This document shows positions 15,973-24,061 of a DNA stretch of 64,000 nucleotides, piece by piece. The stretch is from an uncultured bacterium (GTDB taxonomy: Bacteria > Verrucomicrobiota > Kiritimatiellia > RFP12 > UBA1067), in the NCBI GenBank assembly GCA_902799385.1, contig CADCAK010000002.1, positions 107,801 through 171,800 of the forward strand, in the 5' to 3' direction. The notes beneath the pieces were generated by a model. The model ran no database searches and was not told the DNA's origin. It saw only the letters and a program-made list of their open reading frames with translations. The translations under genes and the position numbers were made by a program. The first letter of the stretch is position 1. Every line of letters begins with the position of its first letter.

Positions 15973-16185
15973 TTATTCCTTTTCTTGTTGTTTTGTTGAT
16001 CGGGGCTGTTGTACGCCCGTCGGGTTCGACCGTCCGCGCTTCCACGTCCTTCCAGGGCAGACGATGTGAGTGACAAACGTCTGCCTCGGATATGTGCGCT
16101 GCACGGCGGTCTCCCCCGGCCGCATGATCCGCCCGCAGCGATCACACGGCATCGGGAAAGCTACTGTGAACTTACGACCCACCAT
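15973..16185 (-). CDS. small zinc-ribbon-like phage protein
   Basis: A 70-residue ORF from ATG 16185, overlapping the end of the ATPase gene by 14 bases and ending just before DUF669. It has MPCDRCGRIMRPGE and a later VCPGR, a CxxC plus extra cysteine pattern typical of short phage zinc-binding proteins. The tail is basic. The tight packing in the operon supports it. Function unknown. Confidence 0.6.
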   Translation of the reverse strand: MVGRKFTVAFPMPCDRCGRIMRPGETAVQRTYPRQTFVTHIVCPGRTWKRGRSNPTGVQQPRSTKQQEKE

Positions 16186-16933
16186 TTGCGCCGTTCCCGG
16201 ACTTGATGGCGGAGACCAGAGCGTCCCACGTGAACGGCATGGGGCCGGACGGGATGCCAAACCTGTTTTTGGCGAGCAGCCGCGTGTCGCCCACGCAGTA
16301 GAGCTCGCGCTCGCCGCCGTTCTTGCCGATCACGACCTTGCCGCCGGACGCGTCCTCCATCGTGCGGATTTTCGCGTAGGCGACGATGTCGTTCCATTCG
16401 ACCACCCAATCGCGTATCGCCGCGATGAGGCGCGGCGCGGTCCGGCGGTCGGTCGTGCCGTCCGTGTATTTCACCGTCTCGTCGTGCGAGTGCGCAATCT
16501 GTATGATGCACATGTTCCGCTTGCGGCGGATCTCGTCGAGCAGGGAATAAACGTCCTTGCGGAACTGGACGAGCGCAGCGTCGTTGCCACGGTTGTAGCC
16601 GCCGTATGCCGCCGTGAGGAACTTCGCGCCAGCAGCCGCGCACACGCCGTCGGCGACGATGTTCTGGAGCGCGGAGAGGCTGTCGATCACAACAGTCTGG
16701 AAGTCGTGCGGCTCATCGCGGATTTCCTTGAGGTAGGCGATGAACGTGGCGAAGTCCTTGATGTGCGGCGTCTTCGCGCAGTCGATCTGGTCCAAGCCAT
16801 CCTCGAGTACGAGAATGACAGGTTTTGGCGCGGTCGCGGCGAACGAACTCTTGCCCACGCCAGCATCTCCGTAAAGGAGGATTCTTGGGGGTGAGGGCGT
16901 CTTGCCGACGGTCAGTTTCTGGAGTAGAGACAT
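16172..16933 (-). CDS. Sak4-like RecA-fold ATPase
   Basis: The start is ATG 16933 behind GAAAGGAC; longer forms upstream run into the exonuclease gene. The 253-residue protein is a single RecA-like domain of the AAA_24/Sak4 kind: Walker A GDAGVGKSSFA (about residue 23) and Walker B TVVIDSLSALQ. Sak4 proteins promote single-strand annealing in phage recombination, often with an SSB-like partner and an exonuclease. Both candidates flank it here. Confidence 0.8.
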   Translation of the reverse strand: MSLLQKLTVGKTPSPPRILLYGDAGVGKSSFAATAPKPVILVLEDGLDQIDCAKTPHIKDFATFIAYLKEIRDEPHDFQTVVIDSLSALQNIVADGVCAAAGAKFLTAAYGGYNRGNDAALVQFRKDVYSLLDEIRRKRNMCIIQIAHSHDETVKYTDGTTDRRTAPRLIAAIRDWVVEWNDIVAYAKIRTMEDASGGKVVIGKNGGERELYCVGDTRLLAKNRFGIPSGPMPFTWDALVSAIKSGNGANGGS

Positions 16934-16961
16934 TGCATTGTCCTTTCGTTTTCGTGTAGTT

Positions 16962-17768
16962 TCAGATGCGGTCGATAAGCCTTGTCTCGCGGAAGCGGGT
17001 GTACCACTCGTTCTTCTCGCGGCACTGGATGAGCTCGGCGATTGCCTTTTCGTTCTCCGCCTCGGCAAGGTCGAGGACTTCGTCAGCGTACTTGAAGGTC
17101 GCCGCCCTGTATGGAGCGGTCTTCTCAGACGCGATCAAGTACACGGGAAACTTCCGTCCGCTGACCTTTTCGAGAACGGCGCGATACAGTGCGAGCTGGA
17201 ATCCGTAGCCGAACTTCCGGGCTTCGGACTCAAAGCCGGGAAGATCACTGGTCGTCTTCAGATCTACAATCCCGAAATCGCCGTTGAACCAGTCGAGGCG
17301 AACCTGCACGGGAAGCCCGCAGAAGTCCTTGACGCGGATTGTGCATTCCGCCTCGCCGTGTTCAAGTAACTGCTTCGCGTCAGGATGGTTCCACACCGAT
17401 TGGGCCATCTGCTCGATCATCTCGAACTCTTTGCAGCTCACGACCTCCTTGCTCTGCTTCGCCATGAAGTCCTGCCACTTCTGCGAGGTGCGCTGGTAGG
17501 CCTGGCCCGTGCGCTCGTTGATCGGGCCGTCGCTGACGAGGAAGTCCCTCTGCCATGCGTCGTGACCCTCGAGCGTGTAGACATGGCAGGCGCGGCCGAA
17601 CGCCAGCGCGGGCGACTCGGGCCGCTTCAGCTTGCCGGTCATCATGAGTGAGTACGTTAGCGGACACGCCCTGAACTGGGCTAGGTTGTGGGACGAGAGG
17701 TATCGTCCCGACGCTGCGTCGGCGTGGTACTGCTTCGCCGGAACGTCTAAGAAGTATGGTTCTTTCAT
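16962..17768 (-). CDS. PD-(D/E)XK exonuclease, RecE-like
   Basis: From ATG 17768 (AAAGGAAAC upstream) the product has 268 residues. LSSHNLAQFRACPLTYS, LAFGRACHVYTLE and the catalytic block VRLDWFNG...GIVDLKTT match the exodeoxyribonuclease VIII-type PDDEXK family. Asp in RLDW, and Asp-x-Lys in DLKTT, would bind metal. Such enzymes resect ends to give single strands for Sak4-type annealing. It lies 28 bases upstream of the ATPase gene in the same operon. Confidence 0.8.
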   Translation of the reverse strand: MKEPYFLDVPAKQYHADAASGRYLSSHNLAQFRACPLTYSLMMTGKLKRPESPALAFGRACHVYTLEGHDAWQRDFLVSDGPINERTGQAYQRTSQKWQDFMAKQSKEVVSCKEFEMIEQMAQSVWNHPDAKQLLEHGEAECTIRVKDFCGLPVQVRLDWFNGDFGIVDLKTTSDLPGFESEARKFGYGFQLALYRAVLEKVSGRKFPVYLIASEKTAPYRAATFKYADEVLDLAEAENEKAIAELIQCREKNEWYTRFRETRLIDRI

Positions 17769-17866
17769 GTTCAGTTTCCTTTTGGGTTCCGCAGGCGGGG
17801 AGAACCGTTCTCGCCCGCCCACGGTGGATGGTTATTGCCGCAGCTGCAGAAAGTTCCGTAAACTTT

Positions 17867-18466
17867 TCAGCAACCGTGGTCGTAAATCCGGCGTACCGCA
17901 TCCTTCACGGCTGGCCAGAGTATGTCGTACAGCTCCCAGTCCGGGACGCCGATGATCTCGTGGATCTCAGCGAGCTTGTATCCCTCGCGCCGAAGGGAGA
18001 ATATCCTCGCGTAGAGAGGATTCTGCTTTTCCAGCAGTTCAGTCACTACGTCGAAGTCGAACTTGAGGAGGCCCTCCGCGAAGCGGTCGCGGGGATCGGC
18101 GAATCCATCGACGAATGTCGGCGCGTCCTCGTCGTTACCGGCGATCTTGCAGTCACACGACACGGTCACGTTCTCCTTCTCGACCACGCAGGCGAGATGC
18201 CGCAGGCAGTGGCATAGCTCACGGGAGATGAACACATCTGCGAAACTCGGGAAGGAGCAGCGGTCGTTCGGCTTGAACTTCCGGTGCGCCTTCATGACCG
18301 CCGCCTTTAGACGGCTTGTGACCTCATGGCGGCGCGATTGCTTCTTCTCCTCGTTGGCGAGGACCTTGAACTTGGCCATCGCGACGTTGACCTTGGCCTC
18401 GATGTCGTCCATGACCTCTGCCGTGAACGGGTTATCGGGGCGAGTGAACCGATGTTTTTTCTTCAT
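17867..18466 (-). CDS. HTH protein leading the recombination operon
   Basis: A 199-residue protein with a basic N-terminus (MKKKHRF). The C-terminal ~60 residues (ARIFSLRREGYKLAEIHEIIGVPDWEL) look like a sigma-region-4 type helix-turn-helix. The middle holds Cys/His-rich segments (ELCHCLRHLACV, SCDCK) with no clear zinc pattern. It is the first gene of the minus-strand replication/recombination operon. Regulator or sigma-like factor are both possible. Confidence 0.5.
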   Translation of the reverse strand: MKKKHRFTRPDNPFTAEVMDDIEAKVNVAMAKFKVLANEEKKQSRRHEVTSRLKAAVMKAHRKFKPNDRCSFPSFADVFISRELCHCLRHLACVVEKENVTVSCDCKIAGNDEDAPTFVDGFADPRDRFAEGLLKFDFDVVTELLEKQNPLYARIFSLRREGYKLAEIHEIIGVPDWELYDILWPAVKDAVRRIYDHGC

Positions 18467-18539
18467 GCTTGCGTTTTCCTTGTTTCGCCCCGAAGCACCA
18501 CGCTGGGGGGCAAAAAGGGCGCAAGCTCACCGGACACTC

Positions 18540-18705
18540 TGGACATTTTCGATGTCCAAAATGAGATCAAAATCGGAAGAATAAAACCTTCCCCTTACGT
18601 AGTAAGGGGAAGGTTTTATCCTTTTTTTACAAACTTTTACACCAGTTTGACACGCAGGACATTGACATTTTACAGATCGGAGTGTCAAATCTGTCAAACA
18701 CAAGT
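18540..18705. promoter_or_regulatory. divergent control region with repeated boxes
   Basis: Between the minus-strand recombination operon and the plus-strand block are an inverted repeat TGGACAT-TTTCG-ATGTCCA (18540-18558) and four TTTGACA/ATTGACA-type boxes within 18645-18705, two in each orientation. TTGACA is the -35 consensus, and its repetition may also be operator sites for a phage repressor. I cannot fix exact start points. The rest of 18467-18894 holds the terminator and promoter listed separately. Confidence 0.4.
18581..18628 (+). terminator. strong rho-independent hairpin
   Basis: An 18-bp perfect stem (ATAAAACCTTCCCCTTAC, 18581-18598, with 18602-18619) has a 3-base loop and is followed by CCTTTTTTT on the plus strand. 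No plus-strand gene is seen immediately upstream, so it may insulate the divergent control region. Confidence 0.7.
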
Positions 18706-18836
18706 GATCGTAGCAGTCCAAACTTTTTCGTTAGACTTGCAAGGGGGTAATTGATGCGGGTTTTACACGGCAAAACGGATGTAAAACTTTTTTATTATTT
18801 TTTTATCGTCCCCTCTTGCGCTCCTACATGCTGATG

Positions 18837-18845
18837 TGATATAAT
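18837..18845 (+). promoter_or_regulatory. extended -10 promoter of plus-strand block
   Basis: TGA-TATAAT (hexamer 18840-18845) lies 49 bases before the gene at 18895. TTGCGC 18 bases upstream is a possible -35. A small hairpin AGGGGA/TCCCCT (about 18857-18872) is in the predicted leader. Confidence 0.6.
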
Positions 18846-18894
18846 ATGCGCCGCTTAGGGGAACTCTCCCCTCAGAGGAAAGGACACAGATACT

Positions 18895-19521
18895 ATGAGC
18901 ACCAAAGGATTCCTATCGACCTTGAAGCCGCTGGACGCCCAGCGACTTCAGAAGTCCGTAAAGGCAACCGTACAGAACAGCGGCCGCCTCACGTTCGCTA
19001 TGGACGCGGTCAAGGACATGGAACTCTCGGAAGACAAGAGCATCATCATTCTTGCAGCCGAGGACGGCAATCTCGGAGCCGTTATCAGCCACAAGGGCGA
19101 CCCGGAGGCATTCGTGCTGAAAAAGTGCGGGGCGTATTTCTACGTGTCCTTCAAAAATTACCTCCAGCAGGCTGGTGTGGACTACAAGAACCAGCGCGTG
19201 GTGTACGACATAACCGAACTCGACGAAGAATACAAGGGCAGGACACTCTACAAATTCGAGCGAAGGCTCCTGCCCAAGAACGCAAAGGATGATGGCGATG
19301 ACGAGACGTCAGAGCAGCAGGAAGCCGACGAAACGCCACCATCCGCGCCAGAAGGCACCGCCACGCCTTCGGAGGGATCGGAGGCGAACGTTGTCGCCAA
19401 GAAACAACCGGAGGCGGCAGAGGGCGTTCCTGCGGCAAACTGCGGCAATCCGAATCCTGCAACCGAATCCGAAGCGACGCCTCGCCCGGAAAACGGAATA
19501 ACGGAGGCCACCGCGCGATAG
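18895..19521 (+). CDS. unknown phage protein with disordered tail
   Basis: The ATG at 18895 follows GAGGAAAGGA, giving 208 residues. Residues 1-~125 look globular, with beta-rich stretches (KSIIILAAEDGNLGAVISH, AYFYVSFKNYL) and a basic end (KFERRLLPKN). The remaining ~80 residues are Glu/Pro/Ala/Ser-rich low complexity. I do not recognise the family. The layout of small folded domain plus acidic tail would suit a single-strand DNA-binding protein, but that is speculation. It is the first gene of the plus-strand unit. Confidence 0.65.
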   Translation: MSTKGFLSTLKPLDAQRLQKSVKATVQNSGRLTFAMDAVKDMELSEDKSIIILAAEDGNLGAVISHKGDPEAFVLKKCGAYFYVSFKNYLQQAGVDYKNQRVVYDITELDEEYKGRTLYKFERRLLPKNAKDDGDDETSEQQEADETPPSAPEGTATPSEGSEANVVAKKQPEAAEGVPAANCGNPNPATESEATPRPENGITEATAR

Positions 19522-19534
19522 GGAGAGAAACGGA

Positions 19535-19672
19535 ATGGTCGAGAAGCAGTCCGAACGCGACATCATGCCGGACGCACACGGAACCGGCAATTCCGACGGT
19601 GATCGACCCACCGCCGGAAAGCTATTTTGCGGGACTACCCGCAAAAACAGGAAGGAGAACAAGAACACATGA
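19535..19672 (+). CDS. 45-residue coupled ORF
   Basis: The ATG at 19535 follows GGGAGAGAAACGG. The ORF ends with a TGA that overlaps the next gene's ATG (ATGA, 19669-19672). The product (beginning MVEKQSERDIMPDAHGTGN) is hydrophilic, with a very basic end (TRKNRKENKNT). Coupling on both sides supports a genuine small gene. No function can be proposed. Confidence 0.5.
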   Translation: MVEKQSERDIMPDAHGTGNSDGDRPTAGKLFCGTTRKNRKENKNT

Positions 19673-20823
19673 AGTTCAAGATCGAGAAGGCCAAGTTCCT
19701 TGAAGGCCTGGCATCAATAAGCAAGATACTGGCTGAATCAGACAAGGGGGAGTTGACCCTCATCGCCGAGGCGGTGAAGTCTTCGTCCGTCGAGTCGAGC
19801 GCATCATTCAGCAACGGACTAATAGTGAGAAACCACATGGGCGACAAGATGGTGTGCCCATATTGCGGAGGTGAAGTAGACATACTCTGCGGCGGACCGG
19901 ACTTCGAGGAAGACTATGTCTGCCGCAGGTGCAACACATACATCGAGAACGAAATATTCGACTGCAAGCTCTACGAGGTCAGCGAACGTGCCGTCGCGGA
20001 CTTCGTCGGCAATGCAATCGGAAAGCACTATGCACAGCCCTGCGGAGACAGGACGTACCGCATCGGAACGATATTCGGCAAGGACGCATTCTTCTCCGTC
20101 CGCCCAAAAGAGGGGTTCTTCAACTCCCACAACGAGGACACGGTTGTAATCCTCTGCGACAACTCAACCGTACCACGCGGCTGGGTGAACGACACCTGCA
20201 AGGCCGTAATGTTCGCGGAGCTGTTTTACGCCAAGCCCGGCTGCAAGGACATCCGCATCGCGGAGGACGTAATGGCCAAGCTCAAGCCCAAGGTGGAGCG
20301 CCTCCGCTTCGGGAAGAACCGAATCATCCACGAACGACGCGATCTGTGGCTTTCCGTCATCATGAACATGCTCGCGCATCCCTACTGCGGGACGGACTTC
20401 CGCAACGGCAGGCTGACGGGGGCGGCTGCGCTCTCATGGTTCAAGAAGGTACACCACGGCTTCAATATGAGCGCACGCACCCTGTCCCGCGACATGGACG
20501 AACTCCGATCCTTCAAGAAAGGAAGGGACAAATACGACAAGCACGAGCCAGTCCTCAGAGCGCTGCTAAAGCTCGTCGCCGATCCGTCCGTCACGCCAAA
20601 GCGTCGGTCGGAGATCTCCACGAACATAAGCGAACAACTTCTCAAGACTACAGCCGCGACGAAACGCAACGGCGGTGAGATGGTCGAGCTGCCACAGACA
20701 GGATGGGCAATCGGTGCAGACGGCCACAGCGAGCGCGTGTTGGCGACCTCCGGCGAGGCGATATACAAGCAAGTCGAGCACGCTATCGACAATGTGCGTT
20801 CGGTTGGTGAACACGCCGCATAA
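19669..20823 (+). CDS. unknown phage protein with zinc ribbon
   Basis: The ATG at 19669 (GGAAGGAG upstream) gives 384 residues; an earlier in-frame start is unsupported. The first ~35 residues (MKFKIEKAKFLEGLASISKI) look like the N-terminus of the DNA polymerase sliding clamp, but the rest does not continue as a clamp. A four-cysteine zinc ribbon follows (CPYCGGEVDIL and CRRCNTYIE, about residues 61-99). The remainder is mixed alpha/beta without known motifs. It ends before a terminator convergent with the integrase. Confidence 0.6.
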   Translation: MKFKIEKAKFLEGLASISKILAESDKGELTLIAEAVKSSSVESSASFSNGLIVRNHMGDKMVCPYCGGEVDILCGGPDFEEDYVCRRCNTYIENEIFDCKLYEVSERAVADFVGNAIGKHYAQPCGDRTYRIGTIFGKDAFFSVRPKEGFFNSHNEDTVVILCDNSTVPRGWVNDTCKAVMFAELFYAKPGCKDIRIAEDVMAKLKPKVERLRFGKNRIIHERRDLWLSVIMNMLAHPYCGTDFRNGRLTGAAALSWFKKVHHGFNMSARTLSRDMDELRSFKKGRDKYDKHEPVLRALLKLVADPSVTPKRRSEISTNISEQLLKTTAATKRNGGEMVELPQTGWAIGADGHSERVLATSGEAIYKQVEHAIDNVRSVGEHAA

Positions 20824-20850
20824 CGTACGCCTTCCGCACACGAAAGCGAA

Positions 20851-20886
20851 GAGGCCGCCGGGATCGCTCCCGACGGCCTCTTGCTT
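20851..20886. terminator. terminator between convergent genes
   Basis: A long GC-rich stem (GAGGCCG.CGGGA with TCCCG.CGGCCTC, 20851-20880) around TCGC is followed by TTGCTTC. It sits between the plus-strand unit (stop 20823) and the integrase end (20904) and probably serves both. Confidence 0.65.
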
Positions 20887-20903
20887 CATCGCTTCTCCGC
20901 TCC

Positions 20904-22523
20904 TCACTCGATGCCGAGTTCCTTGTGCTGTTTCGACCAGAGGGGGCTTGTAAGTGTCATAAGCTTCGTCACCGACACCTCTGGCAGCTCGCCGTTGCGG
21001 ATCTTCTCGACGATGACGGGCGATAGGAACGGGAAGCGGAGCATCTTCCCGAAGTAGGAGCCGTTGAAGCCGAGCGCGTCGGCGAGCTGCTTCTTGTCCC
21101 GGTACGTGCCGGAGGCGAGAAGCTCCAGCCATCTGCGAGCCTGCCGCAGGGCCTTCGGAACCGCCAGCGCAGGCGTGTCTGGCGTCGGCTCCGGCTCGTC
21201 TACCACGAAGTGCTGGCGTCCAAGGTTCGTCTGGAGGCGGCATGGAATTTCGATGCGGCTGTCGTCTCCGTCAAGCGCGAGAACAATCACCACCTTATCC
21301 GGCCAGATGCGCACGTCGCGGACGAGAAGCCGCAGGAGGCGTTCGCGCTCCCCCGGATTCATTCGCGCCCAGAAGTCATCCATGTCCTTCGTCGCTTCCA
21401 TGAAGTCTGCCCGCTTCACGGCGTCTCCGCCGGTCACAAGCCCAACCACGTCGTCGCGACGCAGAACCTTTCCCAGCTGCTCGTAGACGAACCTCTCCAC
21501 CGTATCGGCAGATATGTTCTTGATAGGGCAGTCGCCGGACGCCTTCTTCGCGTCCCTCGTGCACCTGTAGTACACATACCGCCGCCTGCCGCCTCCCTTC
21601 GAGTAGTTCGAGAAAACGGGTGTCATAGCGCCGCCGCAGGTGCCGCAACGGAGGATTCCCTTGAGAGGCGCAAGCATGGCGTGACGCTTCGACTTGCCGT
21701 CCGTCCTGACATTCGCCGCGAGGGTCTTCTGCACGGTCTGGAAGAGCGCGTCGTCGATGATGGCCTCGTGAATGCCGTCGAACACCTCGCCCGTGCGCTT
21801 GACCTCCAGCTTGCCCGTGTAGACGCGGCACTTGAGCACGGCGAGAACCATGCGGGGATGCCACGGCTGGCTGTCCGGGCGTTTGTGGGACGATTCGTTC
21901 AGCTCCCTCGCCACCTGGAGCGACGACCCCGTCGCCACGTAGCGGCGGAACATCATCCGCACGGCTTCAGCCGCGTCAGGATCGACCTTGAGCTGCTTGT
22001 CGACGAGCTTGTAGCCGTATGGCGTTGGGCCGCCCGTCCACATCCCGCGCTTCCTCGAAGCGTAGATCTTGTCACGGATGCGGTCGGCGGTCATCTCCCT
22101 CTCGAACTGCGCGAAGGACATGAGGATGTTGAGCATCATGCGCCCGGCGGCATTGGAGGTGTCTATCTGCTGGGTGACCGACACAAACGAGACGCCGTGC
22201 CGTTCAAAGAGCTTGGAGAGGTCGGTGAAGTCGCAAAGGGAGCGGGAGAGGCGGTCGATCTTGTACACGACCACGACGTTGATCTGCCCGGCCTCGATGT
22301 CTTTGAGGAGCTCTGTCAGCGCCGGGCGGTTCATCGTGCCGCCCGAGTAGCCCCCGTCATCGTACTTCTTCTCGACGAGCCGCCACCCCATGCCAACCTG
22401 GCTCTTGACGTAGGCGGAGCAGGCGTCGTACTGCGCGTCGAGCGAGTTGAACGCCGAGTCAAGCCCCTCGTCTGTCGACTTGCGCGTGTAGACCGCGCAC
22501 CATTTCGTTTCCGTGTTCTGCAT
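20904..22523 (-). CDS. large serine recombinase (integrase)
   Basis: The 539-residue protein has the serine resolvase catalytic domain first: YTRKS with the nucleophilic serine near residue 16, DDGGYSGGTMNRPAL, and YKIDRLSR. The recombinase domain follows (GPTPYGYKL), then a zinc ribbon (LRCGTCGGAMTP and YRCTRDAKKASGDC). A C-terminal helix-turn-helix-like part has KKQLADALGFNGSY. Large serine integrases insert and, with a directionality factor, excise phages without host factors. It sits at the chromosomal edge of the element, beside DUF2924. Confidence 0.9.
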   Translation of the reverse strand: MQNTETKWCAVYTRKSTDEGLDSAFNSLDAQYDACSAYVKSQVGMGWRLVEKKYDDGGYSGGTMNRPALTELLKDIEAGQINVVVVYKIDRLSRSLCDFTDLSKLFERHGVSFVSVTQQIDTSNAAGRMMLNILMSFAQFEREMTADRIRDKIYASRKRGMWTGGPTPYGYKLVDKQLKVDPDAAEAVRMMFRRYVATGSSLQVARELNESSHKRPDSQPWHPRMVLAVLKCRVYTGKLEVKRTGEVFDGIHEAIIDDALFQTVQKTLAANVRTDGKSKRHAMLAPLKGILRCGTCGGAMTPVFSNYSKGGGRRRYVYYRCTRDAKKASGDCPIKNISADTVERFVYEQLGKVLRRDDVVGLVTGGDAVKRADFMEATKDMDDFWARMNPGERERLLRLLVRDVRIWPDKVVIVLALDGDDSRIEIPCRLQTNLGRQHFVVDEPEPTPDTPALAVPKALRQARRWLELLASGTYRDKKQLADALGFNGSYFGKMLRFPFLSPVIVEKIRNGELPEVSVTKLMTLTSPLWSKQHKELGIE

Positions 22524-22946
22524 CTACTTCACTCCGAAAAAGAGGCGGCCGTTCCAGTGCGTCCCGGTGATGGCCTTGGCCACGGCCGAGAGGGACGAGT
22601 ATATTTCGCCGTTGTATTCGTACCGCCCGTCGTCCCTGACGGTCGTCTCGTACCGTTCGCCTTTCCAGAACCGGACAAACCTCGCCCCCGATCCGACCTT
22701 GCGTCCGTCCGGGAACATCCGCTTGTCGTCGGCGGCCTCGTCAAGCCACTCTGTTGCCTCCTTCGAGAGGGACTGGCCGTAGTGCCGCTCCTGCAGCCGG
22801 TAGGCTATGGTGGCCCGCAGGACGCTGCTCAGGGCGCACTTGGGCATGTCGGCGACAATGTCCGCATAGCGCCGCTTCAGGGCACGGGCATCGAGCGAAT
22901 CGAGCGCTTCGATTTCCGCTTTCAGGGTCTCTGGCAGTTCTTCCAT
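22524..22946 (-). CDS. DUF2924 protein, integrase partner
   Basis: From ATG 22946 (TAGGAAC upstream) this is 140 residues. The body LRATIAYRLQE, then a basic variable stretch, VRFWKGERYETTV and YSSLSAVAKAITGTHWNG matches DUF2924. These proteins almost always precede a large serine recombinase in prophages. Their role is unknown; directionality or DNA binding has been guessed. Its stop directly abuts the integrase ATG. Confidence 0.85.
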   Translation of the reverse strand: MEELPETLKAEIEALDSLDARALKRRYADIVADMPKCALSSVLRATIAYRLQERHYGQSLSKEATEWLDEAADDKRMFPDGRKVGSGARFVRFWKGERYETTVRDDGRYEYNGEIYSSLSAVAKAITGTHWNGRLFFGVK

Positions 22947-23006
22947 CGTTGAATAGTTCCTATTTGATGCATGCGGGGCATATATAGCCATAGTAACGCG
23001 AATATA

Positions 23007-23096
23007 TCAACCCCAAAGATGAGGATTTATCCGTTCCATCACGCCTTTGAGGAGCAGGGCAAGCAAGGCAATGGTCTGTGTGGTCTTTTCAGTCAT
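23007..23096 (-). CDS. 29-residue hydrophobic mini-ORF
   Basis: The ATG at 23096 has AAGGAGA eight bases upstream. The peptide MTEKTTQTIALLALLLKGVM and nine further residues has one short hydrophobic helix. It is the first ORF of the integrase unit. The strong ribosome site supports translation. Function unknown; a small membrane peptide or leader is possible. Confidence 0.4.
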   Translation of the reverse strand: MTEKTTQTIALLALLLKGVMERINPHLWG

Positions 23097-23388
23097 CTGC
23101 AGTCTCCTTTGGATTCTGCGTATGTTTATTGCCGCGCATCTTGTTTTCTCGGTGACTTTTACGCTTTTCGTGTGTGTTGCCTTGCACACGACTCTCTATG
23201 ATAAAACCCTACAACATACGCTTTTTCAAGGTACGGATTTCACGAAACCCCTGTAAAACAAGGGCGAAGCGTATCTTGTAGGGGCTACAACATACGCAGA
23301 GAGAGTTTCGCTGGAGGCGGAGAAACGGGGAGAGATTTTGTATCTCTCCTCTTGAAAACCACGGAGGGGGCAGCCCCCTGAAAAGCGA
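23097..23388. other. probable right boundary region of element
   Basis: There is no gene between the integrase-side mini-ORF and the tRNA-Pro terminator. It contains a 13-base direct repeat CTACAACATACGC (23209-23221 and 23285-23297) and an inverted partial copy GCGTATGTT near 23118. Hairpins GGAGAGAT/ATCTCTCC (about 23331-23350) and GGGGGC-AGCCCCC (about 23365-23377) also occur. An attachment site for the serine integrase is expected here but cannot be fixed without the empty site. Confidence 0.4.
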
Positions 23389-23413
23389 AAAACCCCAAAT
23401 TACTTGGGGTTTT
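23389..23413 (-). terminator. terminator of tRNA-Pro
   Basis: AAAACCCCAA and TTGGGGTTTT (23389-23398 with 23404-23413) form a 10-bp stem. On the minus strand the stem ends in a T-run (GGGGTTTTTCGC). It lies 56 bases past the tRNA 3' end. Confidence 0.75.
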
Positions 23414-23468
23414 CTGGGGTTCGTATTACACGGTAATAAGGAGAGATTCTCTTAGTACCGTTTGAAGA

Positions 23469-23545
<77 letters not shown>

Positions 23546-23561
23546 TCGAAAAGTGGAGAAT

Positions 23562-23567
23562 ATTATA
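23562..23567 (-). promoter_or_regulatory. -10 element of tRNA-Pro
   Basis: On the minus strand, TTTTTTGGTATAAT ends about 17 bases before the tRNA 5' end, an extended -10 (TGGTATAAT) placed for initiation near 23555. Confidence 0.65.
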
Positions 23568-23575
23568 CCAAAAAA

Positions 23576-24061
23576 TCAGCGCAGATGGATGATGCGCTGG
23601 TTGGCGCTGCCGCGGAACTGGAGCGATATGTCCTTCTGGGCCTCGATGAAAGGCCCGTCTACAAGCACATCTATGAGCGACAGGAACTCGTCCGTCACCT
23701 CCGTGCGCCAGCGCGACGGCGATTTTAGCTCGGTCTCGAGGACGCACCCGGTGTAGACCCAGATCGTCTTCGAGAGCCCGAACCTGTCGCGCACGCGCCT
23801 GAGGAAAGGCACGAGCGCGCGCTGGTTCTCGGGCTCCATCGGCTCGCCGCCTAGAAGCGAAAGCCCGTCGACGAATTCGGGTTCCAGCGCGGCGAGAAGC
23901 TCACTTTCCGTCTTCTCGGTGAACGGCTGCCCGTAGGCAAAGTCCCACGCCTCCTCGTTGAAGCAGCCCTTGCAGCAGTGTGTGCAACCGGAAACGAAGA
24001 GGGAGACTCTCACTCCCTCTCCGTTTGCGATGTCGCAGGTTCTGATGGACGCGTAGTTCAC
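23576..24061 (-). CDS. nrdG: anaerobic ribonucleotide reductase activase
   Basis: The GTG at 24061 overlaps the nrdD stop (GTGA), giving 161 residues. This radical SAM activase installs the glycyl radical on NrdD. The iron-sulfur motif is [12 protein letters not shown] (CxxxCxxC), followed by [13 protein letters not shown]. The length is usual for NrdG, and the nrdD-nrdG order with translational coupling is typical of strict or facultative anaerobes. Confidence 0.95.
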   Translation of the reverse strand: MNYASIRTCDIANGEGVRVSLFVSGCTHCCKGCFNEEAWDFAYGQPFTEKTESELLAALEPEFVDGLSLLGGEPMEPENQRALVPFLRRVRDRFGLSKTIWVYTGCVLETELKSPSRWRTEVTDEFLSLIDVLVDGPFIEAQKDISLQFRGSANQRIIHLR

